This document shows positions 7,504 through 15,861 of a DNA stretch of 64,000 bases, piece by piece. Position numbers and translations under genes: made by a program. This DNA is from Pseudoxanthomonas sp. SE1 (GTDB lineage: Bacteria > Pseudomonadota > Gammaproteobacteria > Xanthomonadales > Xanthomonadaceae), in NCBI RefSeq assembly GCF_029542205.1, contig NZ_CP113783.1:4145001-4209000 (forward strand). The letters are read 5' to 3'. The notes under the pieces were generated by a model, which saw only the letters and a program-made list of their open reading frames with translations, was not told the origin of the DNA and did no database searches. How positions within the stretch are numbered: the stretch's first letter is position 1; every line of letters begins with the position of its first letter.

Positions 7504-7737
7504 CTAGAGGTTATGCCGCGGGTACCATATTCCTCGTACGACCAGCGGTCCGGCATTCGGCAAGACATGATTCGCATCGAGAGTATCCACGGCCACATCT
7601 TCGATGATGCCGGTGATCCGCACATCTGCTGACGGATAACCGTACTTCGCGAGCAGGTCGCGTGCATCGTCGACCGACATAGCGGTCACTCCGTATCCGA
7701 GGCCGTGGCCCGTCTGGAACCAGTAGCGTCTCAGCAC
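7504..7737 (-). CDS. Small hypothetical protein downstream of ggt
   Basis: 77 residues, read VLRRYWFQTGHGLGYGVTAMSVDDARDLL... from a GTG at 7737 with GGGAGAG placed 4-10 bases upstream, which decides the start. It begins 11 bp after the ggt stop codon on the same strand, so it is probably in the ggt operon. It has no signal peptide, membrane segment or recognised catalytic motif. The compact WF...GYGVTA..DDA pattern resembles small soluble proteins of unknown role in related bacteria; no function is assigned. Confidence 0.65.
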   Translation of the reverse strand: MLRRYWFQTGHGLGYGVTAMSVDDARDLLAKYGYPSADVRITGIIEDVAVDTLDANHVLPNAGPLVVRGIWYPRHNL

Positions 7738-7748
7738 GATGCTCTCCC

Positions 7749-9482
7749 TCAATACCCCGCCGCCTGCCCATCCTTGCGGCTCTCGCTGGCGCCGTAGTAC
7801 ACGCCGGTCTCCGGGTCGCGCTTGATCGCCTGGTAGCCGCCGTACGGGCCCAGCGCCCATTCGACGTGGTGGCCCTTGTCCATCAGTGCGCGCACGGTTT
7901 CGTAGGGGAAGCCGGACTCCAGCTGCACCACGCCGCCGTCGGTCATCGCGGTGGCGCTGCCGACCGGTTCGGTGGAGCCGTCATGCTGGATGCGCGGGGC
8001 GTCGCCGGCTTCCTGCAGGGTCATGCCGAAGTCGACCAGGTTCATCACGATCTGCACATGCCCCTGCGGCTGCATCGCGCCGCCCATCACGCCGAAGCTG
8101 ACCCACGGCTTGCCATCCTTCGTGATGAAGGCCGGGATGATGGTCTGGAACGGGCGCTTGCCCGGTGCGTAGCAGTTGGGATGCGGCGCGGCGCCGTCGC
8201 AGCCGTTCAGCACGAACATCTCGCCGCGGTCCTGCAGGATGAAACCCAGGCCGGTCGGCGCCATGCCGCTGCCCATGCCGCGGTAGTTGGACTGGATCAG
8301 CGAGACCATCATCCCGTCCTTGTCGGCCACGGTCATGTAGATGGTGTCGCCTTCGTCCAGTTCCTTCGGCGTGCCGGGCTGCACTTCGCGCAGCACCTTG
8401 TCGGACGAGATCAGCTTCGCGCGATCGCGCGCGTAGGGCTTGGAGATCAGGCGCGCAACGGGCGCGGGCTGGAAGGCGGGATCGGCATACCAGCGCGCGC
8501 GGTCGGCGAATGCCAGCTTCTTGGCTTCCACCAGCAGGTGCACGTGCTCGGGACTGCCGAAGGGAATCTTCGAGAAGTCGTAGCCTTCCAGCACGTTGAG
8601 CATCTGCAGCGCGGCGATGCCCTGCCCGTTCGGCGGCAGTTCCCACACGTCGTAGCCACGATAGTTGGTACTGACGGGCGTGACCCATTCGCCGGTGTGC
8701 GCCGCCATGTCCTCGTACGACAGGAAGCCGCCGTTGGCCTTGAAGTACGCGTCGATGGTGCGGGCGATGTCGCCCTTGTAGAACGCGTCGCGGCCGCCAT
8801 CGGCGATCTTCTGCAATGTGGCGGCGAGGTACGGGTTCTTCCACATCTCGCCGGTACGCGGCGCGCGTCCATCGAGGGTGAACTGCTCGGTGAAGCCCGG
8901 GAACTTCGACAGCCGCGGCACCGAGCGTTCCCAGTAGTACGCAATCGTCTGGTGCACGGGATGCCCTTCGCGCGCATAGCGGATGGTCGGCGCCAGCACG
9001 TCGCGCATCGGCAATCTGCCGAAGCGGCCATGCAGCGCGAACCAGCCGTCGACGGTACCCGGCACGCTCACCGGCAGCGGCCCGTGCGGCGGAATGTCGG
9101 TGATGCCCTGTTGCTTGAAGTAGTCCAGCGTCAGCGACTTCGGCGAACGGCCCGAGCCGTTGTAGCCGTGCAGTTTCTTCGTTTTCGGATCCCAGACGAT
9201 GGCGAACAGGTCGCCGCCGATGCCGTTGCCGGTGGGCTCCATCAGGCCGAGCGCCGCGTTGGCGGCGATGGCCGCATCCATCGCGGTACCGCCCTGCTTC
9301 ATCACGTCCAGCGCGATCTGCGTGGCCAGCGGGTGCGAAGTGGCGGCCATCGCGTGCGGCGCGATCACGTCCGAACGCGTGGCGAATGCACGCCCGGTGA
9401 TGCGGTCGGCGGCGGAAGCGGGCAGGACGGCGGCGGCGGCCAAGGCCGTCGCCAGGCAGGACATCAGGAGAGTGCGCATCAT
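7749..9482 (-). CDS. ggt: Gamma-glutamyltransferase (glutathione hydrolase), periplasmic
   Basis: Cleaves the gamma-glutamyl bond of glutathione and transfers it to water or amino acids. The 577-residue proenzyme carries a Sec signal peptide (about 1-25, ending PASAAD), so it acts in the periplasm. The Ntn-hydrolase precursor should self-cleave before Thr380 in DEGDT-IYMTVADKDG, giving large and small subunits; Thr380 is then the nucleophile. Other family segments are GNGIGGDLFAIV (about 85-96), PPNGQGIAALQMLN (about 283-296) and SNYRGMGSGMAP. Length and order match bacterial GGTs. A 77-residue protein follows closely. No clear promoter was found in the short 51-bp gap from the TPR gene upstream. 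Confidence 0.95.
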   Translation of the reverse strand: MMRTLLMSCLATALAAAAVLPASAADRITGRAFATRSDVIAPHAMAATSHPLATQIALDVMKQGGTAMDAAIAANAALGLMEPTGNGIGGDLFAIVWDPKTKKLHGYNGSGRSPKSLTLDYFKQQGITDIPPHGPLPVSVPGTVDGWFALHGRFGRLPMRDVLAPTIRYAREGHPVHQTIAYYWERSVPRLSKFPGFTEQFTLDGRAPRTGEMWKNPYLAATLQKIADGGRDAFYKGDIARTIDAYFKANGGFLSYEDMAAHTGEWVTPVSTNYRGYDVWELPPNGQGIAALQMLNVLEGYDFSKIPFGSPEHVHLLVEAKKLAFADRARWYADPAFQPAPVARLISKPYARDRAKLISSDKVLREVQPGTPKELDEGDTIYMTVADKDGMMVSLIQSNYRGMGSGMAPTGLGFILQDRGEMFVLNGCDGAAPHPNCYAPGKRPFQTIIPAFITKDGKPWVSFGVMGGAMQPQGHVQIVMNLVDFGMTLQEAGDAPRIQHDGSTEPVGSATAMTDGGVVQLESGFPYETVRALMDKGHHVEWALGPYGGYQAIKRDPETGVYYGASESRKDGQAAGY

Positions 9483-9533
9483 CGTCGGACGATGGCGCGC
9501 ACCGCGCGCGCCTTCAGCCGCCGATATTACGCA

Positions 9534-10166
9534 TTACGGCCACGTCGGCGGATTGACCTGCCACGCGCCGAGCACTTCGGCCAGGGTGTCGCGGTCTTCC
9601 TGCCGCCAGTCCGGCAGCAGTGCCGCGAAGTTCCGCGCGTCGGTCCACTGCGTGGGCTCGGTGCGCACGGCGGCGCCATACCACTGCACGGCTTCGTCCT
9701 TGCGGTCCAGCTTCCACAACGCCAGCGCCAGCGTAGGCGGCACCCACGAAGCCCCGCCTACGGCGCCCACCAGCGGGATCCATTGGTCCAGCGCCTCCTG
9801 GAATTGTCCCTGCCGGTAGAGATCCCAGCCGTAATTCCAGCGGATCGACCGCCATGTATGGCTGCCGTCCTGTGCACCGGCCAGCGCCTGCTGATACAGC
9901 TGTACGCCCAGATCGGCGCGGCCGCCCGCAATGGCGACATGCGCCAGCTGGGCGGTGGCTTCCACCGTCTTGCGGCCGCGTTCGCGCGCCTTCATCAGCT
10001 GGTCGATCAACGCGTCGCCCTCCACGCCGGTGATCGCCACCACGGGTGCCGCCGCGCGGTCTTCGTCGAAGTAGAACTCCTTCGGCTTCGGCAGGTTCTG
10101 CGCCTGCGCCGAAAAAACGCTCAATGCCAGCACGGTGGCCAGCAGCAGATATTTACCGGATTTCAC
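9534..10166 (-). CDS. Exported tetratricopeptide-repeat-like protein
   Basis: 210 residues from a GTG at 10166, supported by GGGGGA about 5 bases upstream and by a clean Sec signal peptide right after it (KSGKYLLLATVLALSVFSAQAQ). The mature part is alpha-helical with repeated TPR-like units (AQLAHVAIAGGRADLGVQLYQQAL, NYGWDLYRQGQFQEALDQW, LALALWKLDRKDEAVQWYGAA), which usually mediate protein-protein contacts. It is a periplasmic scaffold or assembly protein of unknown partner. It is divergent from the large ferredoxin oxidoreductase gene and lies 51 bp upstream of ggt on the same strand. Confidence 0.8.
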   Translation of the reverse strand: MKSGKYLLLATVLALSVFSAQAQNLPKPKEFYFDEDRAAAPVVAITGVEGDALIDQLMKARERGRKTVEATAQLAHVAIAGGRADLGVQLYQQALAGAQDGSHTWRSIRWNYGWDLYRQGQFQEALDQWIPLVGAVGGASWVPPTLALALWKLDRKDEAVQWYGAAVRTEPTQWTDARNFAALLPDWRQEDRDTLAEVLGAWQVNPPTWP

Positions 10167-10230
10167 AGCATCCCCCAGACAACAGTGTTCCCCCGACTGC
10201 CATCCTAACCGCTGCAACGCACAACAGCCG

Positions 10231-10246
10231 AGTGACCGGCGTCACA
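10231..10246. promoter_or_regulatory. CRP/Clp-like binding site and possible promoter before the ferredoxin oxidoreductase
   Basis: AGTGA-CCGGCG-TCACA matches the CRP-family consensus TGTGA-N6-TCACA in 9 of 10 positions. A -10-like TACAAT follows at 10261-10266. Clp is the CRP homologue of xanthomonads; binding here is inferred. The core TGACCGGCGTCAC also occurs upstream of the first tldD-like gene (19550-19562). Confidence 0.4.
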
Positions 10247-10321
10247 GAAAAAGCCGCTGTTACAATGCGCGCCTTCATGCCCGAGGGGTTTTCGGGCCAC
10301 GCCAGCCGCTTTGGGCCCGCC

Positions 10322-13300
10322 ATGACCAGCACCGCCGAACTCACCTCGCCCTCGTCCGCCAACACGCCGCAGATCGGGGTGATCGACAGCGATTACACGC
10401 TGGAGCACAAATACACCCGCACCGACGGCCGCATCTACCTGAGCGGTGTGCAGGCGCTGGTGCGCCTGCCGCTGATGCAGCGGCTGCGCGACCAGGCCGC
10501 CGGGCTGAACACCGCCGGCTTCATCAGCGGTTACCGCGGCAGCCCGCTGGGCGGCTTCGACCTGGAGCTGTGGCGCGCGCGCAAACATCTTGAAGCCGCC
10601 GCGGTGAAGTTCACGCCGGGCCTCAACGAGGATCTGGGCGCCACGATGGTCTGGGGTACGCAGCAGACCAATCTGTTCCCGGGCGCCAAGGTCGATGGCG
10701 TGTATTCGATGTGGTACGGCAAGGGGCCCGGCGTGGACCGCTGCGGCGATGTGTTCAAGCACGGCAACGCCGCCGGCACTTCGAAGTTCGGCGGCGTGCT
10801 CGCACTGGCGGCGGACGACCACAACTGCCGCAGCTCGACGCTGCCGCACGGGTCGGAAGACGAATTCGTCAGCGCGATGATGCCGGTGCTGAACCCGGCC
10901 GGCGTGCAGGACATCCTCGACCTGGGCCTGGTGGGCTGGGCGATGAGCCGCTACACCGGCCGCTGGATCGGCTTCAAGACGATCGCCGAGACGGTGGAAT
11001 CGTCGGCTTCAGTGCAGGTGGATCCGTTCGCGCGCGAGATCATCCTGCCGGAGGACTTCGCCATGCCGGCCGGCGGCCTCAACATCCGCTGGCCGAATCC
11101 GCCGCTGGACCAGGAGATGCGCCTGCACAAGTACGCGGTCGCCGCGGCGCAGGCGTTCGCGCGGGCGAACAAGGTGGATCGCATCGTGCTGGATTCGCCG
11201 CGAGCGCGGCTGGGCATCGTCACCACCGGCAAGAGCTACCTGGACGTGCTGCAGGCGCTGGAATACCTCGGCCTGGACGAACAGGCCTGCGCCGACATCG
11301 GCATCCGCGTCTACAAGGTCGGCATGACCTGGCCGCTGGAGCCGGTGGGCATCACCGAGTTCGCCAAGGGCCTGGAAGACATCGTCGTGGTGGAGGAGAA
11401 GCGCGCCTTCATCGAGCGGCAGATGAAGGAATACTTCTACAACTGGCCGGCGAATGCGGGCACGCGCCCGTCCATCGTCGGCAAGTACGACGAAGCCGGC
11501 GAGTGGATCCTGCCGTCCACCGGCGAACTGACCCCGGCCACCATCGCCGGCGTGATCGGCCGCCGCATCCAGCGCTTCTTCACGACGGAGTCCATCGAAC
11601 AGCGCCTGCGCTGGATGGAGGAGAAGGAAGCCGAAATGGCGCTGCCGCGCGCCAACTTCCCGCGCGTACCGCACTACTGCAGCGGCTGCCCGCACAACAC
11701 CTCGACGGTGGTACCGGAAGGTTCGCGCGCGCTCGGCGGTATCGGTTGCCACTACATGGTCACGTGGATGGACCGTAACACCGACACCTTCACCCACATG
11801 GGCGGCGAAGGCGTCACCTGGTCCGGGCAGGCACCGTTCACCGAGACCGAGCACGTCTTCCAGAACCTGGGCGATGGCACGTTCTTCCACTCCGGCTCGC
11901 TGGCGGTACGCCAGTCGGTGGCCACCGGGGTGAACATCACCTACAAGATCCTCTACAACGACGCCGTGGCGATGACCGGCGGCCAGCCGGTGGACGGCAC
12001 GCTGTCGGTGCCGCAGATCGCCCACATGATGCGCGCCGAGGGTGTGGATACCATCGTCGTGGTCAGCGACGACGTGGGCAAGTGGAGCAAGCGCGAGCTG
12101 TTCCCCAGCGGCGTGGAGTTCTTCGACCGCGCGGAACTGGACGACGTGCAGCGCCACCTGCGTGAAGTAAAGGGCGTCTCGATCCTGATCTACGACCAGG
12201 TCTGCGCCACCGAGAAGCGTCGCCGCCGCAAGCGCGGCAAGCTGCCGGACCCGGCCAAGCGCACGATGGTCAACACGCTGGTCTGCGAAGGCTGCGGCGA
12301 CTGCGGCGTGAAGAGCTTCTGCGTGTCGGTGCTGCCGAAGGAGACCGAGTTCGGCCGCAAGCGCGAGATCGACCAGTCCAACTGCAACAAGGACTTCCGC
12401 TGCGTCGACGGCTTCTGCCCCAGCTTCGTCACCGTGCACGGCGGCACGCCGCGCAAGGGCAAGAAAGCCAATGCGGCGGATCTGTTGGCCGCGTTGCCGG
12501 CACCTACATTCAAGTCCGACCTCGACCAGCCCTGGAACATCCTGATCACCGGCGTCGGCGGCACCGGCGTGGTGACCATCGGCGCGCTGCTCGGCATGGC
12601 CGGCCACCTGGAAGGCAAGGGCGCCAGCGTGCTCGACCAGACCGGCCTGGCGCAGAAGGGCGGCGCGGTGACCACGCACATCCGCATCGCGCGCACGCCG
12701 GAAGACATCCACGCCGTGCGCATCGCCGCCGGCGAAGCCGACCTGGTGCTGGGCTGCGACATGGTGGTGGTCAACGACTACTGGGTGCTGTCGAAGGTGC
12801 GGGGCGAACGCTCGCAGGTGGTGCTGAACACCTACGAGGCGATGCCGGGCACGTTCACCACCCACCCGGACATGCAGTTCCCGGCCAACGACATCGTCGC
12901 CGGCGTGAAGGTCGCCCTGGGTGGTCGCGAACCGATGCTGGTCGATGCCACCCAGGTGGCGACCGCACTGATGGGCGACGCGATCGCCAGCAACCTCTTC
13001 ATGCTCGGATACGCGTGGCAGCAGGGTCTGGTGCCGATCTCGTACGACGCCATCATGCGCGCGGTCGAGCTCAACGGCGCCGCCATCGAGATGAACAAGA
13101 CCGCCTTCGCCTGGGGCCGCCTGGCGGTGGTCAACCCGCTCGCCGTGCAGGAAGCTGCCGGCTTGATCCACAACGCGCAAACCGAGAGCGAGCGTACGCC
13201 GGGGACGCTGCAGATCCTGCCGCCAGGCGAGTGGGAAAGCACCGAGTGGGGCGCCAATGCCGCGCCGCGCAACCCGGGCAACGAGAGCGAACTGCGCGGC

Positions 13301-14032
13301 CTGCCAGACAACGGTGCGGGCAGCGGCGACAACGTCGCCTTCCTGCCGCTGGACGACCTGCGCCTCTCGCGCTCGCTGGACGAACTGGTCGCGCGTCGCT
13401 CGGCCTTCCTCACCGAATACCAGGATGCCGCCTACGCGCGCCGCTACACCGACCTGGTGGCGAAGGTGCGCTCGGCCGAGAACATCAAGGCGCCGGGGTC
13501 GACGGCATTGACCGAGGCCGTGGCCCGCTACTTCTTCAAGCTGATGGCGTACAAGGACGAGTACGAAGTGGCGCGCCTGTACACCAGCGGCGACTTCCAG
13601 CGCCGCCTGCAGCAGCAGTTCGACGGCGACTACCAGGTGCACTTCCACCTGGCGCCGCCGCTGTTCGCCAAGAAGGATGCGCACGGCCGCCTGATGAAGA
13701 AGGAATACGGCCCGTGGATGTTCAAGGCCTTCGGCCTGCTGGCGAAGCTGCGCTTCCTGCGCGGTGGCACGTTCGACGTGTTCGGCTACACCGACGAACG
13801 CAAGGGCGAGCGCCAGCTGATCGCGGACTACGGCAAGACCATGGACGAGCTGCTGGCTGCGCTGGACGCCGACCGCTTGGGCTTGGCGGTGGAGATCGCC
13901 AGCATCCCCGAGCACATCCGCGGCTACGGCCACGTCAAGGAGAAGCACCTGCACGCGGCCAAGGCACGCGAGGCCGAGCTGCTGGGCCTGTGGCGCAATC
14001 CCAAAGCCCTGCACATCGTGCAGGCCGCGTGA
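10322..14032 (+). CDS. Indolepyruvate ferredoxin oxidoreductase family protein (fused alpha/beta/gamma subunits)
   Basis: Very large (1236 residues) thiamine-diphosphate and iron-sulfur enzyme predicted to decarboxylate aryl or branched 2-oxo acids to acyl-CoA using ferredoxin. Order: an N-terminal pyrimidine-binding region (SGVQALVRLPLMQRLRDQAAG, GYRGSPLGGFDLEL), a central TPP-binding part (HYCSGCPHNTS, GIGCHYMVTWM, GEGVTWSGQAPF, ILYNDAVAMTGGQP), a cysteine-rich segment around residue 660-705 (CEGCGDCGVKSFC ... CNKDFRCVDGFCPSF), and a C-terminal gamma domain (ITGVGGTGVVTIGALLGMA, DQTGLAQKGGAV). Archaeal enzymes split these over IorA and IorB; the fused form is common in proteobacteria. The ATG at 10322 is preferred; an in-frame ATG at 10264 overlaps the putative -10. 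A terminator follows. Confidence 0.92.
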   Translation: MTSTAELTSPSSANTPQIGVIDSDYTLEHKYTRTDGRIYLSGVQALVRLPLMQRLRDQAAGLNTAGFISGYRGSPLGGFDLELWRARKHLEAAAVKFTPGLNEDLGATMVWGTQQTNLFPGAKVDGVYSMWYGKGPGVDRCGDVFKHGNAAGTSKFGGVLALAADDHNCRSSTLPHGSEDEFVSAMMPVLNPAGVQDILDLGLVGWAMSRYTGRWIGFKTIAETVESSASVQVDPFAREIILPEDFAMPAGGLNIRWPNPPLDQEMRLHKYAVAAAQAFARANKVDRIVLDSPRARLGIVTTGKSYLDVLQALEYLGLDEQACADIGIRVYKVGMTWPLEPVGITEFAKGLEDIVVVEEKRAFIERQMKEYFYNWPANAGTRPSIVGKYDEAGEWILPSTGELTPATIAGVIGRRIQRFFTTESIEQRLRWMEEKEAEMALPRANFPRVPHYCSGCPHNTSTVVPEGSRALGGIGCHYMVTWMDRNTDTFTHMGGEGVTWSGQAPFTETEHVFQNLGDGTFFHSGSLAVRQSVATGVNITYKILYNDAVAMTGGQPVDGTLSVPQIAHMMRAEGVDTIVVVSDDVGKWSKRELFPSGVEFFDRAELDDVQRHLREVKGVSILIYDQVCATEKRRRRKRGKLPDPAKRTMVNTLVCEGCGDCGVKSFCVSVLPKETEFGRKREIDQSNCNKDFRCVDGFCPSFVTVHGGTPRKGKKANAADLLAALPAPTFKSDLDQPWNILITGVGGTGVVTIGALLGMAGHLEGKGASVLDQTGLAQKGGAVTTHIRIARTPEDIHAVRIAAGEADLVLGCDMVVVNDYWVLSKVRGERSQVVLNTYEAMPGTFTTHPDMQFPANDIVAGVKVALGGREPMLVDATQVATALMGDAIASNLFMLGYAWQQGLVPISYDAIMRAVELNGAAIEMNKTAFAWGRLAVVNPLAVQEAAGLIHNAQTESERTPGTLQILPPGEWESTEWGANAAPRNPGNESELRGLPDNGAGSGDNVAFLPLDDLRLSRSLDELVARRSAFLTEYQDAAYARRYTDLVAKVRSAENIKAPGSTALTEAVARYFFKLMAYKDEYEVARLYTSGDFQRRLQQQFDGDYQVHFHLAPPLFAKKDAHGRLMKKEYGPWMFKAFGLLAKLRFLRGGTFDVFGYTDERKGERQLIADYGKTMDELLAALDADRLGLAVEIASIPEHIRGYGHVKEKHLHAAKAREAELLGLWRNPKALHIVQAA

Positions 14033-14037
14033 CCGGG

Positions 14038-14061
14038 AACCCCGCTTCGGCGGGGTTTTCG
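14038..14061 (+). terminator. Rho-independent terminator after the ferredoxin oxidoreductase
   Basis: AACCCCGC-TTCG-GCGGGGTT hairpin followed by TTCG, 6 bp after the stop. Stable UUCG-type loop; the T tract is short. Confidence 0.8.
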
Positions 14062-14080
14062 TTGCGTGGCTCCCAGGGAT

Positions 14081-14150
14081 GCAAGCTATATGTTGCTTTA
14101 CGAAAATGCAACGTATCGCTTGCGTTTCGGATAGGCAAGCGCTAGGTTGC
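14081..14150. promoter_or_regulatory. Three evenly spaced palindromic operators of hipBA
   Basis: Three 16-bp near-palindromes of the form GCAAGC-N5-GTTGC start at 14081 (GCAAGCTATATGTTGC), 14108 (same sequence inverted, 14/16 matching) and 14135 (GCAAGCGCTAGGTTGC). They are exactly 27 bp apart and end 25 bp before hipB. A weak TTGCGT-N17-TAGGTT promoter (14120-14148) would overlap the second and third sites. HipB-type antitoxins bind repeated palindromes before their own gene (GCAA-N8-TTGC here versus TATCC-N8-GGATA in E. coli), so autorepression is likely. Confidence 0.75.
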
Positions 14151-14175
14151 CCGTGCTATCCAACAGGGCACGCAC

Positions 14176-14436
14176 ATGACGGCCGCGCAGTATCCGATCC
14201 AGACACCTCAGCAGCTGGCCCCTTTGTTGCGCGCCCTGCGCAAGAAGCAAGGCTTGACCCAGGCCGACCTGGCCGAGCAGCTCGGTATCACACGACAAGC
14301 AGTAACCGCTCTGGAGGCCCGACCGGAAGCCGCGACATTCGAGCGCCTGATGAAAGTCTGGGCTGTCCTGGGCCTGCAAGTGTTGCTGGCTCCACGCACG
14401 CCCCCTTCGCCCTCGCTGGATGCGGTGGAGTGGTAG
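14176..14436 (+). CDS. hipB: HipB-like antitoxin, XRE helix-turn-helix
   Basis: 86-residue DNA-binding antitoxin. A classic Cro/CI-type helix-turn-helix covers about residues 14-68 (LLRALRKKQGLTQADLAEQLGITRQAVTALEARPE), and a short C-terminal tail follows. It should bind the three palindromes just upstream and neutralise HipA by complex formation. The hipA start lies 3 bp after its stop codon, the usual antitoxin-first order. Because of the operator array, the pair is expected to be autorepressed, with conditional cooperativity possible. Assignment rests on the fold and on the adjacent clear HipA. Confidence 0.92.
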   Translation: MTAAQYPIQTPQQLAPLLRALRKKQGLTQADLAEQLGITRQAVTALEARPEAATFERLMKVWAVLGLQVLLAPRTPPSPSLDAVEW

Positions 14437-14439
14437 CTC

Positions 14440-15753
14440 ATGGGTGAGCTGCGGATATGGATGAACGGTGTGGAGGCCGCCACTTGGCAGGATGCGCAGC
14501 CCACGCGCCTGACTTACGTTTCCAGTTGGCTGGCCTCATCTTTGGCGCGCCCTTTGTCCCTGTCGCTGCCCCTGCTGCCGGAGGGCACGTCGCACCGTGG
14601 CGACGTGGTGGAGAACTACTTCGACAATTTGCTGCCAGACAGCACGAACATCCGTGCGCGCCTTCGCAATCGCTTCGCCGTTCCTTCCAACAGCACGTTC
14701 GCGCTGCTGGAACAGATCGGCCGTGACTGCGTAGGCGCGATCCAGCTGTTGCCCGCGAACACTCTGCCGGACGAAGTACGCACCATCCAGGCCCGAGCCC
14801 TGGATGAGGCCGGTGTCGCCCGCCTTCTCCGGGGCGTGGCATCCCCTCTGTTGCCCGGAAACCACGACGGAGATTCGTTCCGCCTGTCGTTGGCGGGCGC
14901 ACAGGAAAAGACCGCGCTCCTGTTTCACAACGGACAGTGGTGCGTCCCACTGGGGAGCACGCCCAGCACGCACATATTCAAACTGCCGCTCGGACGGGTG
15001 GGAAACATGCGCGCCGACATGGCCTCGTCGGTAGAGAACGAGTGGCTTTGCATGCAACTGTTGCGTGCATTCGGCCTGCCCGTGGCGAACACGTCCATCG
15101 GCAGATTCGAAGAGCTTCGCGTCCTGGTGGTCGAGCGTTTCGACAGGCGATTGTCCGGGGACGGCAGCTGGTGGATCCGCCTGCCGCAGGAAGACCTTTG
15201 CCAGGTGTTCGGCCTGCCTTCTTCGCGCAAGTACGAAAACGATGGCGGGCCTGGGGTCGTGCAGATCATGGATCTGCTGCGTCAGTCCATCGAGCCCCGC
15301 GACCGCGAGATCTTCTTCAAGACGCAGATCCTGTTCTGGCTGCTTGCCGCAACGGACGGACACGCGAAGAACTTCAGCCTGCACATCGAGCCACAGGGCC
15401 GGTTCCGCCTGACGCCACTTTACGACGTGTTGTCCGTCTATCCCATTCTGGGCCATGGCCCTCAACAGCTGGATCCCCACGAGGCCGTGCTGGCCATGTC
15501 GGTGGTCGGCAAGAACAAGCACCGGAAACTGCTGAACGTACGCCGACGCCACTGGAACGAAACAGCTCGGGCGTGCGGCGTTCGCCACGGCGCCGAACCC
15601 TGGCTGGAAGACCTCCTGGGAAGGATAGAGCCGGCGATCACGTCGGTCGCCGCTCAGCTGCCCACAGATTTTCCCGTCGAAGTGGCGCACGCCATCTTCG
15701 ACGGCCTTCGACGCGCGGGCGACAGATTGCGAGGAATGGCACCCGGCCATTGA
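14440..15753 (+). CDS. hipA: HipA-like serine/threonine kinase toxin
   Basis: 437 residues, close to E. coli HipA (440). HipA-type toxins phosphorylate glutamyl-tRNA synthetase or related targets, stop translation and induce dormancy. Visible features: an N-terminal subdomain 1 (NYFDNLLPDS, about 59-68), the phosphorylatable loop RLSLAGAQEKTAL with Ser150 at the same number as the autophosphorylated Ser150 of E. coli HipA, the hinge LVVERFDRR (229-237), the catalytic DGHAKN with Asp306, and the metal-binding LTPLYDV (about 324-330). All key residues are present, so the kinase should be active. The true target (GltX or another synthetase) cannot be told from sequence. Confidence 0.95.
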   Translation: MGELRIWMNGVEAATWQDAQPTRLTYVSSWLASSLARPLSLSLPLLPEGTSHRGDVVENYFDNLLPDSTNIRARLRNRFAVPSNSTFALLEQIGRDCVGAIQLLPANTLPDEVRTIQARALDEAGVARLLRGVASPLLPGNHDGDSFRLSLAGAQEKTALLFHNGQWCVPLGSTPSTHIFKLPLGRVGNMRADMASSVENEWLCMQLLRAFGLPVANTSIGRFEELRVLVVERFDRRLSGDGSWWIRLPQEDLCQVFGLPSSRKYENDGGPGVVQIMDLLRQSIEPRDREIFFKTQILFWLLAATDGHAKNFSLHIEPQGRFRLTPLYDVLSVYPILGHGPQQLDPHEAVLAMSVVGKNKHRKLLNVRRRHWNETARACGVRHGAEPWLEDLLGRIEPAITSVAAQLPTDFPVEVAHAIFDGLRRAGDRLRGMAPGH

Positions 15754-15861
15754 AGGACGTTCCACGCCGCTATTGCTGTGCTCGCTACGTCTCGATGGCC
15801 TTCCACGACACCAGACGGAGGCTGTTCGCCAGCATCGCGTTGTCTTCGATCCGCCATGCGC

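Noticed and set aside
7320..7667. A 115-codon minus-strand frame over the REP pair at 7392
   Set aside because: Its sequence is mostly translated REP and antisense-frame residues of the small protein at 7504; no support.
7866..10208. A 780-codon plus-strand frame across ggt and the TPR gene
   Set aside because: Antisense to a complete gamma-glutamyltransferase with its nucleophile Thr; composition typical of a shadow frame.
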